Shown here piece after piece: positions 26,236 to 35,372 of a stretch of 64,000 nt of DNA. This DNA comes from Gammaproteobacteria bacterium (GTDB lineage: Bacteria > Pseudomonadota > Gammaproteobacteria > Enterobacterales > Alteromonadaceae): NCBI GenBank assembly GCA_018222405.1, contig JAAFAI010000024.1:1-64000 (forward strand). The letters run 5' to 3'. The notes beneath the pieces are model-generated. The model did not search any database, was not told where the DNA came from, and worked only from the letters and a program-made list of their open reading frames with translations. Each line of letters begins with the position of its first letter. The stretch's first letter is position 1. The position numbers and the translations under genes were made by a program.

Positions 26236-26258
26236 AATAGTTCTCCTGTGCTCGATCG

Positions 26259-27938
26259 TTAGAAGGTGCGCTGAACAGACAGCGAGATGAAGTCACGATC
26301 GCCGTGGAAGTTTTCATAAGAAAGCGTGGGTACCGGCGCGTCATACTGGATCACTGATCCGGCATCGCCCAGATACTTGTTGTAAGTCATGGAGAAGCGC
26401 CACGTGCGGTTGTAGTCGCCTTTTAAGCCCACACTCACGTTACCGCCGTGCTCTGAAGGAAAGAGCACGCCATTGACCGATGAACGGCCCTCAATGCCAA
26501 AACCAAAGCCGATAGGCACCTGCATATCCAGACCCGGCATGACCTGGAAGTAATCCGGCGTAAAGATAAACTGAATGGCACTGGCGTCTTTGGTGGCCAG
26601 CGGATCGAGCTGGTCGGCATTCTCCGAAATATTCAACCGGCGGTTAAAGGCAAACTCACCAATAAAGGTGGCCGCATCCCACAGGCTGTTTTCATTCAAT
26701 ATGGTGATCATCGAGGCATTAAAATGAAAGGTATCACCACGAGGGAAAGCCGAATTGTCGCCGCCATCAGCGGTGGTATTGCCCGGCAGGATAACCGTGT
26801 TACCCGTGGCCACCAGTGACATATCCTGACGCACCGACATTTCTGCCGCGACGTTGGTTTCCCCCACCAGCGTACTGACACTCAGGCCATACACTTTGAT
26901 GTCTTCAGCAAAAACCTGGGCGTAGTCGCCGATACCGCCTTCCTGCACATTGATGCCGGGACGCACATAGAACTGCGGCATTTTGTCGTGGAACTGCGCA
27001 GCGTAGAAGCCAACCTCGTAATCGTTAATTTTGTATCGGGCCTGAAAACCGAACTGACCGGAATCGTCGGCGACGATGTCTTCGCTGCGGTGCACAATCG
27101 CGCCGGGGCCAAGAATAACGGTTTCACCGCCCTTATCGACAAAGTCGGCAAACGCAAAATAACTGCCCGCTGCAGGCAAACGTGACTTACGCCATTCAAA
27201 CTGATAATAGGCAGCCAGGGTCAACTTGGAGTTTACCTGCAACTGAGCAGCGAACTGACCGGTGGGACGGGCGACTTCCTTGAACTCAGACTGGGGAACC
27301 GATAACGCGCGGGCTAAATCCAGCCCGGTCATGGCACCGGCTACCGCGTTTGAACCAAAGAACAGACTCTCACCGTAAAGCTGAGCAAAACGACCGGCTT
27401 TGAGGTTAATTGACTTCTTACCGACGTTAAAACCACCGTATACAAAAGCATCCAGAATTTCGCCATACTGGCCGTGTAAATCCTGTGTCTCCTCGGCAAA
27501 CTCACCGGCCGGTACAGACTGCGTATTGACCAGCGCGCCATCGTAGTAGCCCGGGTTATCATTGCTCTCGTGATAAACCGAGTCGTACCAGGTAGCAGCG
27601 CTGACGCGCAAGCCATAACGACGCTTGTAACGCAGATCAAACTCTGAAAACAGATCCAGACGACTGGAGACCAACCCTTTATCAAAGTTGAGGTCACCAT
27701 CGTTGGTATTAGCCTGCGGACCAATTGATGCGTCAGCCACGTCTCTTTCGGCCGGCGCCACGCGGAACATAGCACTGTATTTAACAGTATTATCCCAACG
27801 AATTCGCAGGTCGCGGTTGCCCGTGTCAATGGTTGCAGCCTGAGATTGCGCAGAGGCCAGAAGGCCCAGGGCAACGGCTGCGGCGAGTGCGTTGCGAGGC
27901 AACTTATTGTTGTTTTGTTTCACCCACACTTCATTCAT
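26259..27938 (-). CDS. DUF1302 outer-membrane beta-barrel
   Basis: A 559-residue exported protein. I chose ATG 27938 because GAGGAGG lies six bases before it; an upstream in-frame ATG at 27962 would add eight residues. A signal peptide ends in ASAQSQA. The mature protein is rich in alternating aromatic strands and ends in SLSVQRTF, the terminal aromatic that marks BAM-inserted barrels. DUF1302 proteins are large porin-like barrels of unknown substrate, often found beside genes for degrading hydrophobic compounds. It is the first gene of the envelope operon and divergent from lysR across a perfect ATAC-N7-GTAT box. Confidence 0.9.
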   Translation of the reverse strand: MNEVWVKQNNNKLPRNALAAAVALGLLASAQSQAATIDTGNRDLRIRWDNTVKYSAMFRVAPAERDVADASIGPQANTNDGDLNFDKGLVSSRLDLFSEFDLRYKRRYGLRVSAATWYDSVYHESNDNPGYYDGALVNTQSVPAGEFAEETQDLHGQYGEILDAFVYGGFNVGKKSINLKAGRFAQLYGESLFFGSNAVAGAMTGLDLARALSVPQSEFKEVARPTGQFAAQLQVNSKLTLAAYYQFEWRKSRLPAAGSYFAFADFVDKGGETVILGPGAIVHRSEDIVADDSGQFGFQARYKINDYEVGFYAAQFHDKMPQFYVRPGINVQEGGIGDYAQVFAEDIKVYGLSVSTLVGETNVAAEMSVRQDMSLVATGNTVILPGNTTADGGDNSAFPRGDTFHFNASMITILNENSLWDAATFIGEFAFNRRLNISENADQLDPLATKDASAIQFIFTPDYFQVMPGLDMQVPIGFGFGIEGRSSVNGVLFPSEHGGNVSVGLKGDYNRTWRFSMTYNKYLGDAGSVIQYDAPVPTLSYENFHGDRDFISLSVQRTF

Positions 27939-28120
27939 AGCGTTCCTCCTCGAATGTTTCACTATGCTGAGTTGCGCGACCCGGATACCTCACCTCACAG
28001 CCTGTTGCGACAGCGAACCTCTGTCGCAGCAAATAGGTTGGATATTGTTAAATCACGCGTTGTGAACGAAATGTATATTTGCTGTTAATTACCTTCCAAT
28101 ACTATTGACGGCCCCAGTTG

Positions 28121-28135
28121 ATACCTTTAAGGTAT
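28121..28135. promoter_or_regulatory. LysR box ATAC-N7-GTAT between lysR and DUF1302
   Basis: ATACCTTTAAGGTAT, a perfect palindrome with seven-base arms around a central T. It fits the BenM/CatM recognition pattern exactly. It lies 30 bases upstream of the lysR-type start, where autoregulation would act, and within the divergent promoter region of the DUF1302 operon. The box upstream of dmpC differs from it, when read on the opposite strand, by one base. Confidence 0.75.
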
Positions 28136-28165
28136 TACCAATTTTATCGAGCCGGGATCCCAGCC

Positions 28166-29071
28166 ATGGATATTCGCCAGATCCGTTACTTTGTTGCCGT
28201 TGCAGAAGAGCGCAATATTGGCCGTGCAGCGAAGCGGTTATTTATCTCTCAGCCACCGCTGACACGGCAGATCCAACAGCTCGAGGAAGAGCTACAGGTA
28301 AAGCTGTTTGAGCGCACCGCTAAAGGCGTAGAGCTGACTTCGGCCGGCCAGTTATTCCTTAATGAATCACGCAATATTCTGAGTTTGATTGAGCAGGCGC
28401 AGGAGCGCACGCAACGGGCAGGCAAAGGCCAGTTGGGCCGACTCGATGTGGCCATTTTTGGCTCCGGAATTCTCAACACTATTCCGGATATTCTCAAGCG
28501 ATTTAAAACCGCCTACCCGGGCGTAAATATTGTTCTGCATCAAATGAGCAAGGCAGAACAAATTGAAGCGCTGCGGCAAAAACGCATTTCAGTGGGCTTT
28601 AACCGTCTGCTTGCGCCCCTGCCTGATATCGATTCCACCATGATTTTGCAGGATAAGCTGATGGTGGCCGTGCGTGATGATCACCCGCTGGCCAGTAAAG
28701 CTCTCATCAACCTTAAAGAGCTGGATAACGAGCCCATTGTGGTCTTCCCTAAAGGTGCACGGCCCAACTTTGTTGACCTGGTCTCTCGGGTATTTCAGGA
28801 GGCTGGGGTGACCATGAATATTACCCAAACGGTCATTGATGCTGTCACCGGTATTGCACTGGTGTCCGGCGGTTTTGGCTTTTGTTTGATCCCCAGTTCT
28901 GCCAGCGTGCTGCAGTTGCCCGGCGTAAAATACATCCCTCTTGGCGGTATACCGGATAACGCCACGGTCGACCTCAGTTGTATTTATTTAAAAGACGACC
29001 ACTCACCATTACTGAGCGCTTTTTTAGCGGTGGTGCACGAGTACAAAAGTCAGTTGAATAATCCGGCGTAA
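28166..29071 (+). CDS. LysR-type regulator, BenM/CatM-like
   Basis: A 301-residue LysR regulator taking ATG 28166 (MDIRQIRYFVAVAEERN); a longer frame from 28118 would run through the operator and is rejected. The winged helix contains NIGRAAKRLFISQPPLTRQI, very like BenM/CatM/CatR. The effector domain has the family features PKGARPNF and VSGGFGFCLIPSS. BenM/CatM regulators sense muconate or benzoate. Here the pathway goes through 2-hydroxymuconate, so a related dicarboxylate may be the inducer. Boxes matching its family's pattern precede its own gene and dmpC. Confidence 0.9.
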   Translation: MDIRQIRYFVAVAEERNIGRAAKRLFISQPPLTRQIQQLEEELQVKLFERTAKGVELTSAGQLFLNESRNILSLIEQAQERTQRAGKGQLGRLDVAIFGSGILNTIPDILKRFKTAYPGVNIVLHQMSKAEQIEALRQKRISVGFNRLLAPLPDIDSTMILQDKLMVAVRDDHPLASKALINLKELDNEPIVVFPKGARPNFVDLVSRVFQEAGVTMNITQTVIDAVTGIALVSGGFGFCLIPSSASVLQLPGVKYIPLGGIPDNATVDLSCIYLKDDHSPLLSAFLAVVHEYKSQLNNPA

Positions 29072-29263
29072 GGTTGCGCCGGCGATAAAGCTGAATCTGG
29101 TGCTCATCGGATGAGCTGACGAATTACCGCTTCCTTACGGTTACTCCCCACTGATAATTTAGTCATTTTATATTACGTATTAATACGTTGCTTAAAATCT
29201 GCGTTCTGCCGTGGCTACTGATTTTTTGTCTCTCCCGACAACTTTGTTGATTGACGAGAATTA

Positions 29264-29302
29264 AAACAAGTGTTTAAATTCACAAAATTCAAACGCCCGT
29301 TT
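29264..29302 (+). promoter_or_regulatory. Two PsrA-like boxes upstream of fadE
   Basis: AAACAAGTGTTT (29264-29275) and AAACGCCCGTTT (29291-29302) both read AAAC-N4-GTTT, the pattern bound by PsrA, a fatty-acid-responsive TetR repressor of beta-oxidation genes in gammaproteobacteria. They lie 56-94 bases before the fadE start. A 14-base palindrome ACGTATTAATACGT is further upstream (about 29175-29188). Confidence 0.6.
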
Positions 29303-29357
29303 AATTCAGCCGTTTAAATCGGGATTTGCCTCATCAAATAAACTCAGGGGATACATT

Positions 29358-31679
29358 ATGCTCTTTTGGATTATTGTCGCGGCGCTGATTTTCGTCCTGT
29401 TTCAGGTAAAATCATTACGCCAACAGTGGGTTACCGGCCCCGCATTTAAACTCTTTAAGAAAGTATTACCACCGCTAAGCCAAACCGAGCGGGAAGCTAT
29501 GGAAGCAGGCTCGGTATGGGTAGAAGGCGATTTATTTTCCGGTAAGCCCAACTGGGAGCGCCTGTACTCCATGGCATTGCCTCAGTTAACCGACGAAGAG
29601 CAGTCGTTTTTAGATAACGAAGTGAATGAACTGATGGGCATGATTGATGATTTCGACGTGATCCACAAAGACAAAGACTTCTCTGAGGACGCCTGGCGCT
29701 ATATGCGGGAAAAAGGTTTTTTCGCTATAATCATACCTAAAGAGTATGGCGGGAAAGCTTTCTCTGCACTGGCGAATTCAACCATCGTATCGAAAATTGC
29801 CAGCCGTTCGGTCAGTGCCGGCGTTACCGTTATGGTACCTAACTCACTGGGCCCCGGTGAACTGCTCAGCCACTATGGCACGCAGCAACAAAAAGATTAC
29901 TGGTTGCCGCGTCTGGCCGACGGTACGGATATTCCCTGCTTTGCGTTAACCGGCCCCGAAGCCGGCTCTGATGCTGGTGGCATCCCGGATACGGGTGTCA
30001 TTACCATGGGTGAATTCGACGGTAAGGAAACCCTTGGTATCCGCCTTAACTGGGACAAACGCTATATTACCCTCGCCCCGGTAGCCACCGTATTAGGACT
30101 GGCATTTAAACTGTACGATCCGGATCAGCTGCTAGGTGATAAGGAAAGCATCGGTATCACCTGTGCGCTGATCCCCACCAGCCACCCGGGTGTGGAAGTT
30201 GGCCAGCGCCACCTGCCGCTCGAGCAGGCCTTTATGAACGGTACTACCCGCGGTAAAGACGTATTTATTCCGATTGACTGGATCATCGGCGGGCCGGATT
30301 ATGCGGGTAAAGGCTGGCGCATGCTGATGGAATGTTTATCAGCTGGCCGTGGTATTTCACTGCCAGCGTTGTCTACCGGTAATGCTCAGCTAAGTGCGCA
30401 AACCACTGCCATTTATGCCAGCATTCGCCAGCAATTTGGTTGCTCGCTTTATGAGTTTGAAGGGGTTCAGGAAGGCCTGGCTCAGCTCTCCGCCAATGCG
30501 TATCAGGCCGAAGCGGTACGTCATCTGACCGCAGGCGCCATCGATTTAGGTCAGAAGCCGGCGGTAGTAACCGCCATTGCGAAATTTCACATGACGGAAG
30601 TTGCCCGCCAGAGTATTAATATTGCCATGGATATTCATGGTGGTAAGGGCATTCAGATGGGCCCGAATAACTATCTGGCGTCGCTGTATATGGCAATGCC
30701 GGTATCCATTACCGTTGAAGGGGCCAATATCCTGACCCGCAGCCTGATGATCTTTGGCCAGGGCGCCACCCGTTGCCATCCATACGTGTTTGACGAAATG
30801 GTGGCAGCCGCCGAACCGGACTTTAAAACCGGTCTGGCACAATTTGAGCCGCTATTGTTCAAACATATAAAGTTTGCGCTGGGTAATGCCTTTGCCGCCT
30901 TTGGCCACGGTTTAACCGGCGCCCGTTTTGCCTCTGCCCCCAGAGACGATGCGAATAAGCGCCATACGCAGCAAATTCAACGTATGAGTAAAGCACTGGC
31001 CATTTGCTCTGACATTGCCATGCTGATGCTCGGCGGTGAGCTCAAAAGACGTGAAATGCTATCTGCCCGCTTAGGCGATGTGTTAAGCGAACTGTATCTG
31101 TCTTCAGCGGTACTGAAGCACTTTTATAGCCGCGGCGCTAACCCTAAAGAGCAACCCATCGTTGATTACCTGATTCAGCAGTCAATGTATAACTGTGAGG
31201 TAGCACTTAAAGGCTATTGCCGCCATATTGCTAACCCGGTAATCGGTACGCTGATCAAGCGTCTGATCTTCCCCTGGGGCAGCGCCTACAACCCACCAAA
31301 GGACACGCTTAAAACCCAGTTGGCGCTTAATCTGTGCCAGGATAAATCACTGCGCGATGCGATTACCCCCATGTGTTATGTGGGTAAGAATGAAGATGAT
31401 GCCGTTGCTGTGCTGAACGAGGCCATGGATGCTATAGACGCACTTGCGCCGTTGGCAGCAAAGGTGAAAGCAGCGCAACAGGCTAAGACCCTGCCACGCA
31501 AAGGTAGTATCTTCCAATTACGCGACAAAGCGCTGGCTGAGCAGGTAATTACCCAGGCCGAGGCCGAGCAGATCGCGGCAGCAGACGAGTTGCGTAAAAA
31601 GGTCGTTAACGTTGACGAATTCGACTTTGACCTTGCCCAGAGTAAAGACGAGGACGTGAAAGTGAGTGATGCTGCCTGA
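29358..31679 (+). CDS. fadE: Acyl-CoA dehydrogenase, FadE type
   Basis: A 773-residue FadE-type enzyme for the first oxidation step of fatty-acid beta-oxidation; E. coli FadE has 814 residues. The N-terminus is a membrane helix (LFWIIVAALIFVLFQV). The acyl-CoA dehydrogenase core includes FALTGPEAGSDAGGIPD and the C-terminal flavin-binding DIHGGKGIQMGPNN. The long C-terminal extension (DUF1974) is present. The gene stands alone, with PsrA-like boxes upstream and a strong terminator downstream. It is unrelated in function to the phenol cluster except that both feed acetyl-CoA. Confidence 0.93.
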   Translation: MLFWIIVAALIFVLFQVKSLRQQWVTGPAFKLFKKVLPPLSQTEREAMEAGSVWVEGDLFSGKPNWERLYSMALPQLTDEEQSFLDNEVNELMGMIDDFDVIHKDKDFSEDAWRYMREKGFFAIIIPKEYGGKAFSALANSTIVSKIASRSVSAGVTVMVPNSLGPGELLSHYGTQQQKDYWLPRLADGTDIPCFALTGPEAGSDAGGIPDTGVITMGEFDGKETLGIRLNWDKRYITLAPVATVLGLAFKLYDPDQLLGDKESIGITCALIPTSHPGVEVGQRHLPLEQAFMNGTTRGKDVFIPIDWIIGGPDYAGKGWRMLMECLSAGRGISLPALSTGNAQLSAQTTAIYASIRQQFGCSLYEFEGVQEGLAQLSANAYQAEAVRHLTAGAIDLGQKPAVVTAIAKFHMTEVARQSINIAMDIHGGKGIQMGPNNYLASLYMAMPVSITVEGANILTRSLMIFGQGATRCHPYVFDEMVAAAEPDFKTGLAQFEPLLFKHIKFALGNAFAAFGHGLTGARFASAPRDDANKRHTQQIQRMSKALAICSDIAMLMLGGELKRREMLSARLGDVLSELYLSSAVLKHFYSRGANPKEQPIVDYLIQQSMYNCEVALKGYCRHIANPVIGTLIKRLIFPWGSAYNPPKDTLKTQLALNLCQDKSLRDAITPMCYVGKNEDDAVAVLNEAMDAIDALAPLAAKVKAAQQAKTLPRKGSIFQLRDKALAEQVITQAEAEQIAAADELRKKVVNVDEFDFDLAQSKDEDVKVSDAA

Positions 31680-31708
31680 GGTATTAAGCAGTAGCACGTA
31701 AGTTTGAA

Positions 31709-31733
31709 ACGGCGCCGGCAGGCGCCGTTTTTT
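31709..31733 (+). terminator. fadE terminator
   Basis: ACGGCGCC (31709-31716) and GGCGCCGT (31721-31728) pair perfectly with a GGCA loop, followed by six T. It begins 30 bases after the fadE stop and meets the end of the convergent EAL gene. Confidence 0.88.
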
Positions 31734-33984
31734 AATTAAAGAGAGTAACGGCTTCACTGGCCGGTACGGGTCGGGCAAATAGATAGCCCTGCAGGTAATC
31801 ACAGCCATACTGATGCAAAAGCTCACGCTGAACATCGGTTTCCACGCCCTCGGCAATCACTTTAAGCCCAAGGTTATGCGCCAGCTGACAAATGGTTAAC
31901 ACTATCGCCTGCTGTTTAGGCGCATCCACCATCTGGCTGACGAAAGAACGGTCAATTTTTACCTTGTCCACCGGAAAAGCACTCAGGTAAGCAAGCGACG
32001 AATAACCGGTCCCAAAATCATCAATCGACAGACTCACGCCGAGCGCCCGCAGTTCAACCAGCACGGCACTGGCCAATTGATGATTGTCCATAATAGATGT
32101 TTCGGTGAGCTCCAGCTCAATTAACGAAGCCGGAATATCGTAGTCACGCAAGCGACGCGCTATAGACTCAGCAAACCCCGGTTGTAAAAACTGACGGGCA
32201 GAAATATTAATCGCAATTTGTACCTGCCGGCCTTCTTCATACCATGCTCTGGCCTGATTAAACGCACTGTCGAGAACCCATTCCCCAAGCACCAGAATTA
32301 AGCCACTGCGTTCAGCAATGGGAATAAACTCGCCGGGCGAGATAAATTCACCGTTATCAATCCAACGCAACAGACATTCACAACTTTGCACTCTGCCATT
32401 GCTCAGCTGTTGCTTGGGCTGATAGTAAAGAGTCAGTTCATCATGTTCTAACGCCTGCTCGAGACGGCGTGTAATGGTCAGTCTGCGCTGATGGTAAGCG
32501 CCGTCATCGGCATTAAAGTAGTGCACTGCCTGATTATTTTTCAGGGCGATTTCCACCGCGATGTTGGTATGTAGCAACAAAGTATTGTAATCCACACTGT
32601 GCACCGGATAGTCACTGACACCAAAAGTCACATGGAAGCGCATTGCCCCCAGGGGGGTATCGATAGTATCGGCCAGTTTAGTGCGTAACATATTCAGCAA
32701 TGAGGCCAGACGATGCGCCGGCCCCTGAGTTTTTACCAGCACCATAAAACAGGCATCGGCCACGTGAAATAAACACACATCATCCGACTCACTGTTTACG
32801 CTGGCATACTGCTGCACACTGCTTTGTAAAAAATAGCCTACCGAATAGATACAAGCCAGCGCATCTGCCAGGCCGAAATTTTCACTAAGCAACTTAAAGT
32901 CCGTTACATCAATCATCACCGCATTAAAGGTTTGCTGTTGCGCTATCCACTGATTGGCGGTTTTTTCAAGATAACTGCGATTGCCTATGCCGGTGACCGG
33001 ATGATGATACGCCTGATACTCCAAAGCCTGCTCAGCACGGTGACGCTGAGTGATATCCCGCACATGCAAATCATAGGTTTGATGCTCTGCTATCCAGTGG
33101 CTCTGAATGGCATAAAACCGCTGCCCTATCTCCAGCACCGTCTGGGCGCAGAGTTCCCCACCACTGCTGGCCAGTGACAGCGCTTCAGACAAGGGGGCCG
33201 GAAAACTGGCCATGGAATGCTGACTTGTCGGGTACAGTTGGGCTATCAGGTCATCCGCTGCCGGGTTGGCGTACAAAAGTTTGCCTTTCGCATCAATTCT
33301 GATCACCGGATTCGGGTTTCTTTTCGGAAACAGTGCCAACGTCTCGTTTTCGGTACTAAGGCTGATATACCTGGCTGCGTAGCGGCCCAGATAAAAGCTT
33401 ATAGCCGCAATACCTAACGAAAATAACGCCACTACCCATACGGTAATTTCCAGCAGTTGAATGATAGACAGATAGCCATTGTTCACCGACCGGTTGGTGG
33501 CCATTTCTATTTCTTTAAGTAAGGGGAGCGCGGCACGGCGATGCTGACTAATTTGCTCAAGCTGGGAACGTGACAAATTCCATTGGGTTTGCGAAGACAT
33601 CAGGTTTTTATGCAGCGCTTCTGCCACCTCTGAAGCTGCTTTCAAGTGGGTAGAGACGTCAGTTATAGTTGCGGTAAAGCGACCAGCGCCGGCCATTTCA
33701 TTGAGGATACTATTAAGCTGATTAAAGTTTTCTGAGTATCCCACTTCGTACAAAGAAGACTCTTCGGTGGCGTAGTACTCATACAGCAAGCGTTCCTGCT
33801 CACTGAGTAACATGCCGATTTGCTGAACCTGACTAAAAATAGCCAGATCGGTTTCCATATATTGACGCGCTTTACTCTGCACGCTGGCGGCCAGTCCATA
33901 TACGCCAACGGCCAGCAATACTCCGAGCAACACAATCGCCAGGTAAACCTGTCGTGTTCGCGATACGAGTTTGTTATTGTGCAT
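31732..33984 (-). CDS. Membrane c-di-GMP phosphodiesterase with degenerate GGDEF
   Basis: A 750-residue protein. Two membrane helices (about 12-33 and 180-203) bracket a helical periplasmic sensor. A PAS-like domain (about 225-320) and a GGDEF domain (about 330-490) follow, then an EAL domain to the end. The GGDEF signature is lost: the segment reads LFHVADACFMVLV, so it cannot make c-di-GMP. The EAL domain keeps YYQPKQQL, the E of ECLLRW, DDFGTGYSSLAYL, KIDRSFV and EGVET, so it should hydrolyse c-di-GMP. The degenerate GGDEF may bind GTP or act as an allosteric arm. The signal sensed is unknown. Confidence 0.9.
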   Translation of the reverse strand: MHNNKLVSRTRQVYLAIVLLGVLLAVGVYGLAASVQSKARQYMETDLAIFSQVQQIGMLLSEQERLLYEYYATEESSLYEVGYSENFNQLNSILNEMAGAGRFTATITDVSTHLKAASEVAEALHKNLMSSQTQWNLSRSQLEQISQHRRAALPLLKEIEMATNRSVNNGYLSIIQLLEITVWVVALFSLGIAAISFYLGRYAARYISLSTENETLALFPKRNPNPVIRIDAKGKLLYANPAADDLIAQLYPTSQHSMASFPAPLSEALSLASSGGELCAQTVLEIGQRFYAIQSHWIAEHQTYDLHVRDITQRHRAEQALEYQAYHHPVTGIGNRSYLEKTANQWIAQQQTFNAVMIDVTDFKLLSENFGLADALACIYSVGYFLQSSVQQYASVNSESDDVCLFHVADACFMVLVKTQGPAHRLASLLNMLRTKLADTIDTPLGAMRFHVTFGVSDYPVHSVDYNTLLLHTNIAVEIALKNNQAVHYFNADDGAYHQRRLTITRRLEQALEHDELTLYYQPKQQLSNGRVQSCECLLRWIDNGEFISPGEFIPIAERSGLILVLGEWVLDSAFNQARAWYEEGRQVQIAINISARQFLQPGFAESIARRLRDYDIPASLIELELTETSIMDNHQLASAVLVELRALGVSLSIDDFGTGYSSLAYLSAFPVDKVKIDRSFVSQMVDAPKQQAIVLTICQLAHNLGLKVIAEGVETDVQRELLHQYGCDYLQGYLFARPVPASEAVTLFN

Positions 33985-34115
33985 ATCAGCAGTTCCCTTT
34001 CAGTCCTTTGCTTTATAGACCTTTGATTAATGTTTAAACTTTCATCCGTGGTGGAGTAATCTATCTTTAGTAAAGAGGCGTAATAACTAGTTGATTTAGC
34101 AAGGCAGGAGCATGT

Positions 34116-35357
34116 GTGGAAAAGATAAATGAAATTACCGAAGTCGTAGAAAGTTTTCTTAAGCGCGAGTCCTCAGCCGGCATTCTGCTGATGATTGCTA
34201 CTGCGTTGGCATTAGTGGTAGCCAATACCCCGCTCGACCTCTACTACGACAAACTGGTTTCCATGCCAGTGATCATTGCCGCCGGTGATTTCAGAATCGA
34301 TAAACCTTTGCTGCTGTGGATTAACGATGGCCTGATGGCCGTGTTTTTCTTTCATGTCGGGCTGGAGCTCAAACGTGAAGTTTGCGAGGGCGAACTGGCT
34401 AATCCCAAAAATATAGTTCTTCCTGCCAGCGGCGCGATAGGTGGCATGATCATTCCGGCACTGATTTATGTTGGTATTAACTGGGGTAACCCCGCGGCCA
34501 TGTCTGGCTGGGCGATTCCTGCCGCTACCGATATTGCCTTTGCCCTGGGGGTAATGGCCCTGCTCGGCAAACGGGTGCCTGCCAGCCTGAAAGTATTTCT
34601 GGTTACCCTGGCGATCATCGATGACATCGGCGCTATTGTGATCATTGCATTATTTTATACCGAGAACATCACCGAGGTCGCTTTAATGATTGCCGCGGTG
34701 TGTTTTTTGATTTTATGGATCATGAACAAACGTAACGTGGTGGACTTACCAGGTTATATTATCGTTGGCGTGGTGCTCTGGGTGGCCCTGTTGAAATCCG
34801 GTGTGCATGCGACACTGGCGGGCGTGTTACTGGCGGCCTTTATTCCTATGCGGGAAAAAAATAACCCGGATAATTCACCAGTCGTGCGGTTAGAGCACGA
34901 GCTCAATTCCGCGGTGAGCTTTGCGATTATCCCCATTTTTGCCTTTGCCAACGCGGGTATCAACTTCAGTAATATTGCGCCAGAAGGCATCTTTCACCCG
35001 GTGACCTGGGGGATATTCTTAGGCCTGGTAATCGGTAAACAGGTGGGCGTGTTTGCCTTCTGCTGGCTTATTGTCAAGCTTGGCCTCGCGTCATTGCCTT
35101 CTGATCTTAACTTTAAACATATCTATGGTTGCTCGCTGCTGTGCGGCGTTGGCTTTACCATGAGTTTGTTTATTGGCGGGCTGGCATTTCAGGAAACCGG
35201 CATCAATCAGATCTTTGATGAACGGGTGGGCATACTCGCCGGCTCAGCAGTGTCTGCTGTGGTGGGCTTTATAGTGCTTTACATTGTCGGCAAGCCGATA
35301 CATCGCACCGAAGAAGAATTACCCACGGTAGAGCAAAGCCCGGATCAGGCTAAATAA
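34116..35357 (+). CDS. nhaA: Na+/H+ antiporter NhaA
   Basis: An inner-membrane sodium/proton antiporter of 413 residues with about twelve helices. The start is GTG 34116, with AGGAG five bases upstream; the ATG four bases before it opens a seven-codon frame and is not the start. The ion-binding region is intact: PAATDIAFALGV and VTLAIIDDIGAIVII contain the conserved aspartates (E. coli D133, D163 and D164). It fits life in salt water. It is a single gene, convergent with the LysR gene 15 bases away. Confidence 0.95.
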   Translation: MEKINEITEVVESFLKRESSAGILLMIATALALVVANTPLDLYYDKLVSMPVIIAAGDFRIDKPLLLWINDGLMAVFFFHVGLELKREVCEGELANPKNIVLPASGAIGGMIIPALIYVGINWGNPAAMSGWAIPAATDIAFALGVMALLGKRVPASLKVFLVTLAIIDDIGAIVIIALFYTENITEVALMIAAVCFLILWIMNKRNVVDLPGYIIVGVVLWVALLKSGVHATLAGVLLAAFIPMREKNNPDNSPVVRLEHELNSAVSFAIIPIFAFANAGINFSNIAPEGIFHPVTWGIFLGLVIGKQVGVFAFCWLIVKLGLASLPSDLNFKHIYGCSLLCGVGFTMSLFIGGLAFQETGINQIFDERVGILAGSAVSAVVGFIVLYIVGKPIHRTEEELPTVEQSPDQAK

Positions 35358-35372
35358 CTTTACCGAACCGAC

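Noticed and set aside
29063-29082. CCGGCG/CGCCGG hairpin at the end of lysR as a terminator
   Set aside because: The short stem has no T-run and overlaps the stop codon, so the evidence is too weak to list as a feature.
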